Below, piece by piece: positions 16,009-24,449 of a stretch of DNA of 64,000 nucleotides. Source of the stretch: an uncultured Clostridia bacterium (lineage in GTDB: Bacteria > Bacillota > Clostridia > Oscillospirales > Ruminococcaceae); contig CAMVDP010000007.1 in the NCBI GenBank assembly GCA_947166275.1, positions 1-64,000 on the forward strand, read 5' to 3'. Below the pieces are notes generated by a model that worked only from the letters and a program-made list of their open reading frames with translations, searched no databases and had not been told where the DNA came from. The first letter of the stretch is position 1. Every line of letters begins with the position of its first letter. A program made the translations under genes and the position numbers.

Positions 16009-17727
16009 ATGGACATCAACGCATTATACAAGCTCTGGCTCGAAAAGGCAACAAAAGACCCCGACCTCATAAAGGAACTCAAGTCGGTCGAGGGAAACAA
16101 CGAGGAAATAAATGACAGGTTTTACCGTGAGCTCGAATTCGGCACCGGAGGGCTCCGCGGAGTTATCGGCGCAGGTACCAACCGAATGAACTACTATACC
16201 GTGTGCAAGGCTACACAGGGACTTGCTTCCTACCTCATGAAGATAAAGCCCGAGGGCGCTTCTGTGGCAGTATCCTATGACAGCAGAATAAAATCCACCT
16301 ATTTTGCCCAGTCCGTTGCAGAGGTACTCTCCGCGAACGGCATACGCGTTTACATCTACAACGAGCTTATGCCCACCCCCATGCTCTCGTGGGCCGTAAG
16401 ATACTATAAATGCGACGCGGGCGTTATGGTGACCGCGTCGCACAACCCCGCAAAATACAACGGCTACAAGGTCTATGGCTCTGACGGCTGCCAGCTGACT
16501 ATCGACGCTGCCGACGCGGTGCTCGCGGAGATAAACAAAACCGACACATTCGGCGGCATCCACTCCATCAAGCTTGAGGACGGTGTCAAGAGCGGCATGA
16601 TAAAGTACATCGACGACAAGTGCATCGATGATTACATGGCAGAAGTAAAGAAGCAGGCAGTTCACCCCGATGTTTGCGCGTCAGCGGGACTCAAGGTCGT
16701 ATATACTCCCCTTAACGGTACCGGCAACAAGCCCGTTCGTCGCATACTCAAGGAGATCGGCATAAAGGACGTTATCGTCGTTCCCGAACAGGAAAACCCC
16801 GACGGCAACTTCACCACCTGTCCGTACCCGAACCCTGAATTCAAGGAAGCGCTCCAGAAAGGTCTTGAGCTCTGCCGCAAGGAGAAGCCGGATCTGCTGC
16901 TCGCTACCGACCCGGACTGCGACCGTGTAGGTATCGCGGTGCCTGACGGCGACGACTACGCACTGTTCACCGGCAACGAGGTGGGAGCGCTGCTGCTCGA
17001 ATACATTGCGCGTGAGAGAAAGGCTCTCGGCACTCTGCCGAAGAATCCCGTCGCAGTCAAGACCATAGTTACCACCGACATTACCCGTGCTATCGCGAAG
17101 AAATATGACATCCAGCTTGTGGAGGTGCTCACCGGCTTCAAGTTCATCGGCGAGCAGATAGGCTTCCTTGAGGAGAAGGGTGAAGCTGACCGCTACATCT
17201 TCGGCTTCGAGGAGAGCTACGGCTACCTCGCCGGCGGCTATGTACGCGATAAGGACGCTGTCGTAGCTTCCATGCTGATCTGCGAAATGGCGGCATTCTA
17301 CCGCGCACAGGGCGTATCACTCATCGAAGCGCGCAGAAAGATGTACGAGGAGTACGGCTCCTACTGCAACAAACTCGACAACTTCGCGTTCGAGGGCGAG
17401 AGCGGCATGACAAAGATGCAGCAGATCATGGATACCATGCGCACCGACTTCCCGAAGGATGTCGCAGGCACGAAGGTAATCGCTGTCGCAGACTATGAGA
17501 AGAGCGAAAAGACCGACCTCGCTACCGGCACAAAGACAAAGATAGACCTGCCGAAGTCCAACGTCATCACGCTGTATCTTGACGGCGGCGCAAGCCTTGT
17601 GATCCGTCCGTCCGGCACAGAGCCGAAGATCAAGATCTACTACACGACTATCGGCAAGAACAATGATGAAGCCGCAGCGCTCCAAGCGAAGTATTCCGAG
17701 GCGTTCACGAAGATAATCAAGGGATGA
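16009..17727 (+). CDS. phosphoglucomutase / phosphomannomutase family enzyme
   Basis: 572 residues, an alpha-D-phosphohexomutase of about the length of the PgcA-type enzymes of Firmicutes. The phosphoserine loop TASHNPAKYNG puts the catalytic serine at 144; a metal-binding DPDCDR loop lies near 302-307; the sugar-binding loop FGFEESYGYL and the C-terminal phosphate-binding RPSGTEPKIK are all present. It interconverts hexose-1-phosphate and hexose-6-phosphate in the cytosol, feeding glycogen, nucleotide-sugar and cell-wall synthesis; whether glucose or mannose phosphate is preferred cannot be read here. AAAGGACG precedes the ATG. It is a single-gene unit with its own promoter and a terminator shared with prmC. 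Confidence 0.9.
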   Translation: MDINALYKLWLEKATKDPDLIKELKSVEGNNEEINDRFYRELEFGTGGLRGVIGAGTNRMNYYTVCKATQGLASYLMKIKPEGASVAVSYDSRIKSTYFAQSVAEVLSANGIRVYIYNELMPTPMLSWAVRYYKCDAGVMVTASHNPAKYNGYKVYGSDGCQLTIDAADAVLAEINKTDTFGGIHSIKLEDGVKSGMIKYIDDKCIDDYMAEVKKQAVHPDVCASAGLKVVYTPLNGTGNKPVRRILKEIGIKDVIVVPEQENPDGNFTTCPYPNPEFKEALQKGLELCRKEKPDLLLATDPDCDRVGIAVPDGDDYALFTGNEVGALLLEYIARERKALGTLPKNPVAVKTIVTTDITRAIAKKYDIQLVEVLTGFKFIGEQIGFLEEKGEADRYIFGFEESYGYLAGGYVRDKDAVVASMLICEMAAFYRAQGVSLIEARRKMYEEYGSYCNKLDNFAFEGESGMTKMQQIMDTMRTDFPKDVAGTKVIAVADYEKSEKTDLATGTKTKIDLPKSNVITLYLDGGASLVIRPSGTEPKIKIYYTTIGKNNDEAAALQAKYSEAFTKIIKG

Positions 17728-17764
17728 TCATGCGGCTGAAAACAGTTTGAGACTGACATAAAAC

Positions 17765-17799
17765 AAAACAGCAGACACATCACGAGTGTCTGCTGTTTT
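17765..17799. terminator. bidirectional terminator between phosphohexomutase and prmC
   Basis: AAAACAGCAGACAC (17765-17778) pairs over 14 bases with GTGTCTGCTGTTTT (17786-17799). Its A-rich and T-rich flanks serve both strands. The core AACAGCAGAC is shared with the terminators at 1008 and 47338. Confidence 0.9.
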
Positions 17800-17817
17800 C
17801 TGTCTGCAAATGTCATC

Positions 17818-18636
17818 TCACCGGGTCATTTCTCCCATGACTACGCGATCCAGTCCGGCAGGATCCTTCAGGACACCGGGGCGCAGACGGGAGTCTGACA
17901 TTATCTGCGAAACGGCTCTGCCCTGGGTCTCACCGATCTCGACGGCGATAAAACCGCCCGGCGCAAGTCTCGGAGCCCATGCGGGTATAAGCGTGCGGTA
18001 AAATCCGAGACCGTCGGAGCCTCCGGCGAGAGCAGTCTCCGGCTCGTGCGCGACTTCCCGCGGGAGCGAGGACATCTCTTCGTCAGTGAGGTACGGGGGA
18101 TTTGAGAATATCGCGTTGAAAGTAATGCCGGGGAACAGGGAGTTATCGCGGGCATCGGCTTTGAGTGCGGTGACAGGAGCGTTATTCAGCGCTATATTGC
18201 GTTCAAGGAAGCCGAAAGCTTTGTCGTACAGCTCTACGGCATAGCACCTTGCGCCGGTCTTTAGCGCGATGCTTATGGGGATGCAGCCGGTACCGCTGCA
18301 CAGGTCGAGTACCGTGCTGTCGCTGTCGAGCCGGTCGGCCGCAATATCGACGAGCATTTCCGTTTCCGGGCGCGGGATCAGCACGCCCTCACCTACGCTG
18401 AACGGATAGCCGTAGAACTCCCACTGTCCGAAGATATACTGGAGCGGCTCACCGGTGATGCGGCGGCGCACGGTATCGTCAATGCGTTCGAGTGCGCTTT
18501 CCGTCAGCTCTCCGCCCATGAGCGCGGCATCGCCCGCGTACTCGCGGAGTATCTCACGTGCCTCGAACACAGGGTCAAAGACCCCCGCCGAAGCGAGGGT
18601 CGCTGTTATTTCTCTGAGCTTTACGCGGCTTACCAT
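17818..18636 (-). CDS. prmC: release factor glutamine methyltransferase PrmC (HemK)
   Basis: 272 residues, normal for PrmC. It shows the linker motif PRPETE (88-93), the SAM-binding DLCSGTGCI (111-119) and the catalytic NPPY (179-182). It methylates the GGQ glutamine of peptide release factors RF1 and RF2 using S-adenosylmethionine. The start overlaps the end of yqhQ by a few bases, so the two are translationally coupled. In many Clostridia prmC is followed by prfA; here a terminator follows instead and prfA must be elsewhere. Confidence 0.93.
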   Translation of the reverse strand: MVSRVKLREITATLASAGVFDPVFEAREILREYAGDAALMGGELTESALERIDDTVRRRITGEPLQYIFGQWEFYGYPFSVGEGVLIPRPETEMLVDIAADRLDSDSTVLDLCSGTGCIPISIALKTGARCYAVELYDKAFGFLERNIALNNAPVTALKADARDNSLFPGITFNAIFSNPPYLTDEEMSSLPREVAHEPETALAGGSDGLGFYRTLIPAWAPRLAPGGFIAVEIGETQGRAVSQIMSDSRLRPGVLKDPAGLDRVVMGEMTR

Positions 18637-19625
18637 TTGTCGCTCTCCTTATCCTCGGGGATAACAGCGTTCATGGCAGCGATCGCGGCTTCGATCTCCT
18701 TGTCATCGGGTTCCTTTGTGGTAAGGCGCTGCAGCGCAAGTCCGGGTGCGGAGATGATGCGCGTAACGATGTTGTCATACCTTCCGGCGAGGCGTATCAC
18801 CTCATACGACAGGCTCACGATAACGGGGAGCAGCAGCAGTTTGCAGGAAACACGAAGTATCATTGCGACAGCATCGGTCACACCGAACGCGTCAATGAAC
18901 ATCTGATTGGTTATCGGGGCGATGCTGTAAACGAGAATGCTTATGAGCAGCACGAGGAATATGAAGCTTGTGCCGCAGCGAGGGTGGAAGCGGGTCTGGG
19001 GACGCACGTTCTCAACGGTGAGCTCAAGCCCCTTTTCGTAACAGAATATGGTCTTGTGCTCCGCGCCGTGGTATTCGTAGGTGCGGCGGATGCTTTCGGT
19101 GCGGGATACTACCCACATATATGTGACGAAAATGATGATCTTCAGTATACCCTCGAAAAGTGACTGGAACGGCGAGAGATCGGTGCCCTCTCCGACGAGA
19201 TACTGCAGGAGCATGAACAGCCATGTCGGCACGAACACGAACAGCACGAGCGCGACTGCCAGACCGAGTATCATTGCTATGGTCATGACCGCGCCCATGA
19301 GCTTGTCTCCGAGCTTGTCGTCCAGCCATTTTTCGAATTTAGACATCTCTTCCTCACCGTCGTCGTCTGCCATACCGGACAGCTCCGCCGAGCGTGAGAG
19401 GTAGTAGTAACCGTCGGCGAGCTGTGACACGAAGTTGACTGTGCCGCGTATGAACGGTGCTTTATTGTACCAGCGTTTCTGCTTGTTTTCTTTTTCTTCG
19501 ATGACGATGTCGCCTTCCTTTTTGCGAACCGCCATAGCAGTCTTTTCGGGGCCTTTCATCATTATCCCCTCTATAAGAGCCTGTCCGCCTATTGTGGTGC
19601 GGTGAAGCTTTTCTTTATCAGCCAT
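18630..19625 (-). CDS. yqhQ: DUF1385 membrane protein YqhQ
   Basis: 331 residues from the ATG at 19625, preceded by AAAGGAGAT; the open frame continues upstream but that part is intergenic. The N-terminus IGGQALIEGIMMKGPEKTA and the motif YHGAEHKTIFCYEKG, then TRFHPRCGTSF, are characteristic of the DUF1385/YqhQ family. Four to five hydrophobic segments are seen (around 125-160, 180-200, 245-270, 280-300). Biochemical function is not well established; the family commonly neighbours prmC in Clostridia, as here. A strong hairpin (19652-19686) lies in the leader. Confidence 0.88.
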   Translation of the reverse strand: MADKEKLHRTTIGGQALIEGIMMKGPEKTAMAVRKKEGDIVIEEKENKQKRWYNKAPFIRGTVNFVSQLADGYYYLSRSAELSGMADDDGEEEMSKFEKWLDDKLGDKLMGAVMTIAMILGLAVALVLFVFVPTWLFMLLQYLVGEGTDLSPFQSLFEGILKIIIFVTYMWVVSRTESIRRTYEYHGAEHKTIFCYEKGLELTVENVRPQTRFHPRCGTSFIFLVLLISILVYSIAPITNQMFIDAFGVTDAVAMILRVSCKLLLLPVIVSLSYEVIRLAGRYDNIVTRIISAPGLALQRLTTKEPDDKEIEAAIAAMNAVIPEDKESDKW

Positions 19626-19651
19626 GTTATCTCCTTTTGCCAAAAAATGAA

Positions 19652-19686
19652 GCTTTACGTTTCTGTCTCCCCGACTCCGGCGGGGA
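19652..19686 (-). promoter_or_regulatory. leader hairpin of yqhQ-prmC
   Basis: A near-perfect stem formed by TTTCTGTCT-CCCCG and CGGGGA-GACAGAAA around a CTCCGGC-type loop, between the promoter at 19725 and the yqhQ ribosome site. No U-run follows, so it may protect the mRNA or control access rather than terminate. Confidence 0.5.
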
Positions 19687-19724
19687 AGACAGAAATAAGA
19701 TTTTCTAAAGTTGCATATAGTGTT

Positions 19725-19753
19725 ATTATAATATATTATACCCGTTTTGTCAA
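19725..19753 (-). promoter_or_regulatory. consensus sigma-A promoter of yqhQ-prmC
   Basis: On the minus strand: TTGACA (19753-19748), 17-base spacer, TATAAT (19730-19725). Both boxes match consensus. It starts a leader of about 95 bases. Confidence 0.8.
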
Positions 19754-19841
19754 TCAGCAGCAAAACGCACAGAAAAAAGAGCAATATTCGCAGGAAAACT
19801 GTAATTTATCGAAAAATTAAGTGAGGCTTCGGTGAAAAAGG

Positions 19842-19870
19842 TTGACTTAAAGAAGCCTTTGCGGTATATT
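19842..19870 (+). promoter_or_regulatory. sigma-A promoter of the lipoprotein gene
   Basis: TTGACT (19842-19847), 17-base spacer, TATATT (19865-19870), about 50 bases before the start codon. Confidence 0.6.
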
Positions 19871-19921
19871 ATAGATATATGTGGACATTATATCAGCAGA
19901 CATAAGAAAGGAAATAGAATA

Positions 19922-20812
19922 ATGAAGAAACTCATAGCAATTTTAGCCCTTGCGGGGATACTCGCTGTAACAGGCTGTAATAACGGAAATAACCCCGCAG
20001 GCACGGGAAGCGCCGAGACCACCACAGCCGTAAGCACCGGCAAAAAAGTGACAGCAGTGGCGTTCGAGGCTGAAGAAAAGCCCGACACCACCGAGGACGC
20101 GCTCAAATACCTTGAGCAGAATGCCCCGCTCTACTATAACTACCTGAAGTCAAGACGCAGTGTTCCGCTCACCTTTGAAGCAACATCAAAGAGCGGCGAC
20201 AGCACACTCTTCTCCGGGCTTTACATCAAGGACAAGAACAACATCGCGCAGTACTCCAAGAGCTCGGACGGTGTAGAGAAGACAGTCCTTTATATGACGG
20301 ACAAGGCATACGAGATCAATCACACTACCAAGACTGTATACACCTTCAACTGCGGAGCCGAGGATGTTGAGATCATGTACAAGGCGCTGACATTGGCGGT
20401 CATCTACGCCGACGAGGTAATGGCGGCTACGTATCAGACTGATACCGCCGAATATGAAGGCGTTGAGTATGACAGGCTTACGATAGGTTCCGCGCTCGAT
20501 CCCGAGCAGCCCATGTCCGATGAGAACAAGACCGCCACATACCACTATTTCGACAAAACAACCGGACAGTTGGTGTATACTTTCAGCGGCGATGACGGAA
20601 GCATAGTCTCGAAGGTCGACAGATTTGAGAACGTATTCGACAACGACAGCATCTTCAACGTCCCCGATGATTATACGCAGAAGTCGTACGAAGATCTCCT
20701 CAATGAGTACAGGAACGATGACAGTGAGATGAGAGCCGATTTTGAGGCACAGCAGGCAGCAAACCAGGCTGCCGAGGAAGCCGCACAAGCCGGACAGAAC
20801 GCAGCCGAATAA
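19922..20812 (+). CDS. putative lipoprotein, function unknown
   Basis: 296 residues from the ATG at 19922 (AAAGGAA upstream; the frame is open 30 codons further but without a ribosome site). The signal peptide MKKLIAILALAGILAVTGC ends in a lipobox, so the mature protein starts with lipid-modified Cys and is tethered outside the membrane. A short Thr/Ala-rich linker follows, then a ~220-residue domain of alternating strands (FEATSKSGDSTLFSGLYIKD, KTVLYMTDKAYEINHTTKTVY), similar in feel to LolA/LppX-type or DUF4412-like lipoprotein folds, but I cannot name it. The C-terminus is Ala/Gln-rich. Stands alone with its own promoter and terminator. Confidence 0.8.
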   Translation: MKKLIAILALAGILAVTGCNNGNNPAGTGSAETTTAVSTGKKVTAVAFEAEEKPDTTEDALKYLEQNAPLYYNYLKSRRSVPLTFEATSKSGDSTLFSGLYIKDKNNIAQYSKSSDGVEKTVLYMTDKAYEINHTTKTVYTFNCGAEDVEIMYKALTLAVIYADEVMAATYQTDTAEYEGVEYDRLTIGSALDPEQPMSDENKTATYHYFDKTTGQLVYTFSGDDGSIVSKVDRFENVFDNDSIFNVPDDYTQKSYEDLLNEYRNDDSEMRADFEAQQAANQAAEEAAQAGQNAAE

Positions 20813-20827
20813 CAGAATATAAAAATG

Positions 20828-20857
20828 CTCCCGGGCTTTCAGAGTCCGGGAGTTTTG
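20828..20857. terminator. terminator between the lipoprotein gene and the aspS operon
   Basis: CTCCCGG and CCGGGAG flank an 11-base loop, followed by TTTTGTTATTTTATT on the plus strand. Two convergent genes end on either side, so it may serve both. Confidence 0.75.
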
Positions 20858-20862
20858 TTATT

Positions 20863-21138
20863 TTATTCGCTTCGGGAGAGCCAGATGTTAGCTACATCGA
20901 GAGCGTCATACAAGCTCTCTCTTTCGCTTGTCTTGACCACCATGTCCTGTACATCGACAGTCGGGTCGGTACGCATAAGCACCATTTTTATCTTGCTTGC
21001 GACCTCTATGCCGTTCTCATCGTGCGCTTCGACGATATTCAGGTTGGCAACGAACTCATCGCTCATGTTGCCGTAGTATATCGTTCTGCCGTTTCTTACG
21101 AGCGGAAAGCCCTTATATGTCAGAAATTCTTCAGCCAT
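20863..21138 (-). CDS. small conserved-looking protein downstream of aspS
   Basis: 91 residues, starting 3 bases after the aspS stop, so it is part of the gatCAB-aspS operon. The sequence (FLTYKGFPLVRNGRTIYYGNMSDEFV...) looks like a compact mixed alpha/beta protein; no signal peptide, no cysteine pairs and no motif I recognise. Function unknown. Tight coupling to aspS supports it being real. Confidence 0.7.
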   Translation of the reverse strand: MAEEFLTYKGFPLVRNGRTIYYGNMSDEFVANLNIVEAHDENGIEVASKIKMVLMRTDPTVDVQDMVVKTSERESLYDALDVANIWLSRSE

Positions 21139-21141
21139 TGA

Positions 21142-22932
21142 TCATTCCTCCGTCGGTTTGTTCTTCATATCCTGCGGACGCTGGCGCACCTTGATGTGCA
21201 CCTCGCGGAGCTGCTGCTCCGTAACCTCTGTGGGAGCTCCGAGCAGGAGATCCTGTGCGTTAGAGTTGAGCGGGAACGCGATGACCTCACGAATGCTCTC
21301 CTCGTCGAGCAGCAGCATTATCATGCGGTCGATACCGAATGCCATACCTGCATGGGGCGGAGCGCCGAACTTGAATGCGCTGTACAGCGCGCCGAATTTG
21401 GCAGCAACGTCCTCCTCGGTATATCCAGCTATATCGAATGCCTTTACCATGACGTCGATATCATGGTTGCGGACAGCTCCGGAAGCGAGCTCTACGCCGT
21501 TGCAGACAACGTCGTACTGATATGCGAGCACGTCGCAGGGGTTCTTGGTGTTGAGCGCTTCGAGCTCGCCCTGCGGCATAGAGAAGGGGTTGTGAGTGAA
21601 TATCGGCTTGCCGGTCTCCTCGTCTTCTTCGTACATCGGGAAGTCAACTATCCAGCATATCTCGAACTTGTTCTCGTCGATGAGACCCATTCTTGCCGCG
21701 ACTTCGTTGCGTATCTGTCCTGCGAACTTTTCTGCGTTCTTCTTGTTGTCCGCGATGAAGTACAGTACGTCGCCGACTTCGAGCTCCGCGCGCTTTGCGA
21801 GCTCCTCACGGTCGCCGTCACGAAGGAACTTATCGATAGGTCCGTTGAATTTCAGGCCATCCTCGACCTTGAAGTAGCCGAGACCCTTCATGCCTATGGA
21901 CAGAGCGAACTCTTCCATTTTCTCGAAGAAGCCCTTGGACTTTTCCGCCATTTTCGGAACGCGGATAGCGCGTACGGTTTTGTTCGAGAACGGCTTGAAC
22001 GAGCTGTCAACGAACAGGTCGGACACATCTATGATGAACAGCGGGTTGCGAAGATCGGGCTTGTCGGAGCCGTATTTCAGCATTGCTTCCTCAAAGGTTA
22101 TGCGCGGGAACGGAGCGTGGGTATACTGTTTCTTGCCGAACTTTTCGAGTACTGCCGGGAATACCTGCTCTGCGGCGGCAAATACATCCTCCTGGGTCGC
22201 GAAGCACATCTCCATGTCGAGCTGATAAAACTCGCCGGGAGTGCGGTCAGCACGGGCATCCTCATCACGGAAGCACGGTGCGAGCTGGAAGTACTTGTCA
22301 AATCCGGACACCATGTAGAGCTGCTTGAATATCTGCGGAGCCTGAGGCAGAGCGTAGAACTTGCCGTGGTGCTTACGCGAGGGGATCAGGTAGTCTCTCG
22401 CGCCTTCGGGAGAGGAAGTCGAAAGGATCGGGGTCTGAAGCTCAAGGAAGCCCAGTTCGGTCATCTTCTCGCGCATGAAGCTCATTACCTGCGAGCGGAA
22501 CACGATGTTGTCATGCACCTTGCGGTTACGCATATCGAGGAAGCGGTAACGCAGTCTTATGTCCTCGTTGCTCTTGTGGGACTCCGGCACCTCGAAGGGC
22601 AGCTGGGTCATCACCTTGCCGAGGATATCGACGCTTTCTGCGGCGAGCTCGACGGTACCTGTCGCGATCTTGTCGTTGTAGGTGCTCTCGTCACGCTTGA
22701 TTATCGTGCCGCTTATGGATATTGCGCACTCCTTGGTGATGCCTTCAAGGAGCTTTTCATTGTTCTGGAACGTCACCTGAAGCATGCCGTAGTGGTCACG
22801 AAGGTCTATGAACTCGATACCTCCGTGGTCTCTGATGTTTTCTACCCAGCCCGACACGCGGACCTGTTTTCCGATATCCGCCTCGGATATCATTGCCGTG
22901 TTGTGGTCACGGTACCTGTTTGCTGTGAACAT
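21142..22932 (-). CDS. aspS: aspartyl-tRNA synthetase
   Basis: 596 residues, standard length for the bacterial AspRS with the GAD insertion. An N-terminal anticodon-binding OB-fold (VRVSGWVENIRDHGGIEFIDLRD) is followed by class II motifs: motif 2 around APCFRDEDARADRTPGEFYQLD and motif 3 GAPPHAGMAFGIDRMIM. It charges tRNA-Asp with aspartate in the cytosol. It lies 66 bases after gatB, in one operon with the amidotransferase that converts Asp-tRNA-Asn to Asn-tRNA-Asn, so I infer a non-discriminating enzyme that also charges tRNA-Asn; the sequence alone does not prove this. Confidence 0.95.
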   Translation of the reverse strand: MFTANRYRDHNTAMISEADIGKQVRVSGWVENIRDHGGIEFIDLRDHYGMLQVTFQNNEKLLEGITKECAISISGTIIKRDESTYNDKIATGTVELAAESVDILGKVMTQLPFEVPESHKSNEDIRLRYRFLDMRNRKVHDNIVFRSQVMSFMREKMTELGFLELQTPILSTSSPEGARDYLIPSRKHHGKFYALPQAPQIFKQLYMVSGFDKYFQLAPCFRDEDARADRTPGEFYQLDMEMCFATQEDVFAAAEQVFPAVLEKFGKKQYTHAPFPRITFEEAMLKYGSDKPDLRNPLFIIDVSDLFVDSSFKPFSNKTVRAIRVPKMAEKSKGFFEKMEEFALSIGMKGLGYFKVEDGLKFNGPIDKFLRDGDREELAKRAELEVGDVLYFIADNKKNAEKFAGQIRNEVAARMGLIDENKFEICWIVDFPMYEEDEETGKPIFTHNPFSMPQGELEALNTKNPCDVLAYQYDVVCNGVELASGAVRNHDIDVMVKAFDIAGYTEEDVAAKFGALYSAFKFGAPPHAGMAFGIDRMIMLLLDEESIREVIAFPLNSNAQDLLLGAPTEVTEQQLREVHIKVRQRPQDMKNKPTEE

Positions 22933-22998
22933 GATATTACTGTTCCTTTCTCTTAATGCCTTATGGCTCTCCGCGCGGACGGCGCGGGTGCCGAAATA

Positions 22999-24432
22999 TT
23001 ACCCTTTGAGTTTCTGTTCGAGCACTGCCTTGATAGTGTTCGGCGTAGCCTGACCCTTGAGCGCCTTGTTCGCCTGTCCCATGAAGAAGCCGAACACCTT
23101 CTGCTCTCCCGCGCGGTACTGCTCGACGGGCTTCGGGTTGTCCGCTATAAGCTTGTCTATGACAGCTTCGACAGCCGAGGTGTCGTCCTTCACCCACAGG
23201 TCGAGCCTGTCGCACACCGCGTCGGGCTTTTCACCGGTGCCTATCATCTCGACGAAGATCGTCTTGTAGTTGTTTTTGTTTATCTTGTCGGTATCTCCGA
23301 GCTCTATAAGCCGTGCGAGGTCGGCAGGCGCGAACTGCAGGCTTCCCATGCTCATCTCGCCAAGGTTTATGCGGCGCATGAACTCTCCGAGCATGAAGTT
23401 TGCTATCGCCTTCGGCTTGTCATAAGCCTTTATCGCGTCCTCGTAGAAGTCGCAGATATCCTTGTCGTTTATGATGTTGTCCGCGTCGGTCTCCGCGAGT
23501 CCGTACTGCGACATATAGCGCTCCTTGCGCTGTTCGGGAAGCTCGGGAAGGTCTGCCTTAATAGCGGCGAGCTCTTCCTCGGTGAATATCATCGGCGGAA
23601 TATCCGGGTCGGGGAAATAGCGGTAGTCGTGCGCATCCTCTTTTGAGCGCAGTGCCGTTGTCTCACCCGTTGAATCCGAGAAGCGGCGGGTCTCCTGGAG
23701 CACTTTGCCGCCGGATTCTATGATCTCGGTCTGGCGGTATATCTCATACTCGATAGCGCGGGTTATCGCCTTGGTGGAGTTGAGGTTCTTGAGCTCCGCA
23801 CGGGTGCCGAGCTCCTTGGAGTCCTTCGGTGCGAGGGAGATGTTCACATCGCAGCGCAGCGAGCCCTGCTCCATTTTGCAGTCGCAGATGCCGGCGTACT
23901 TGTACAGCAGCTTTATCTTCTCGACGTAGGCTACCACTTCTTCGGCGCTGTGGAAATCCGGCTCCGTGACCATTTCGATCAGCGGGATGCCGCAGCGGTT
24001 GTAGTCCGCGAGGCTCGAACGCGCAGCCTCGTCGTGCACGAGCTTGCCCGCGTCCTCCTCAAGATGTATGCGGTTGACGCGTATGCGCTTCTCCTTGCCG
24101 TTCACCATGATGTCCACATAGCCGTTAAGACATACGGGGCGGGGCATCTGGGAGATCTGATACGCCTTGGGCAGGTCAGGGTAGAAATAGTTCTTTCTGT
24201 CCCATTTTGTGAACCGTGATATCTCGCAGTTCGTGACGTAGCCAGCCTTGACGATATACTCGACTGCGGTGCGGTTGAGTACCGGCAACGTTCCGGGAAG
24301 TCCCGAGCACACCGGGCAGCAGCGCGAATTCGGCTCTCCGCCGAATTCCGCCGAGCAGGTGCAGAACACCTTTGACTTTGTGAGGAGCTCGGCGTGTATT
24401 TCAAGTCCGATAGTCGGATAAAGGTTCGACAT
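22999..24432 (-). CDS. gatB: Asp/Glu-tRNA amidotransferase subunit B
   Basis: 477 residues, full length. The N-terminus (TIGLEIHAEL, then FCTCSAEFGGEPNSRCCPVCSGLPGTLPVLN) contains the zinc-binding cysteines and the kinase-like cradle that phosphorylates misacylated tRNA. The C-terminal YqeY-like tRNA-binding tail (DKLIADNPKPVEQYRAGEQK, FFMGQANKALKG) is intact. Works with GatA and GatC. Gene order gatC-gatA-gatB-aspS with short gaps; 17 bases separate it from gatA. Confidence 0.95.
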   Translation of the reverse strand: MSNLYPTIGLEIHAELLTKSKVFCTCSAEFGGEPNSRCCPVCSGLPGTLPVLNRTAVEYIVKAGYVTNCEISRFTKWDRKNYFYPDLPKAYQISQMPRPVCLNGYVDIMVNGKEKRIRVNRIHLEEDAGKLVHDEAARSSLADYNRCGIPLIEMVTEPDFHSAEEVVAYVEKIKLLYKYAGICDCKMEQGSLRCDVNISLAPKDSKELGTRAELKNLNSTKAITRAIEYEIYRQTEIIESGGKVLQETRRFSDSTGETTALRSKEDAHDYRYFPDPDIPPMIFTEEELAAIKADLPELPEQRKERYMSQYGLAETDADNIINDKDICDFYEDAIKAYDKPKAIANFMLGEFMRRINLGEMSMGSLQFAPADLARLIELGDTDKINKNNYKTIFVEMIGTGEKPDAVCDRLDLWVKDDTSAVEAVIDKLIADNPKPVEQYRAGEQKVFGFFMGQANKALKGQATPNTIKAVLEQKLKG

Positions 24433-24449
24433 TGTTACCGCGCTCCTTT

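Noticed and set aside
21196-22956. 586-codon plus-strand frame opposite aspS
   Set aside because: Fully antisense to aspS, no promoter or ribosome site.
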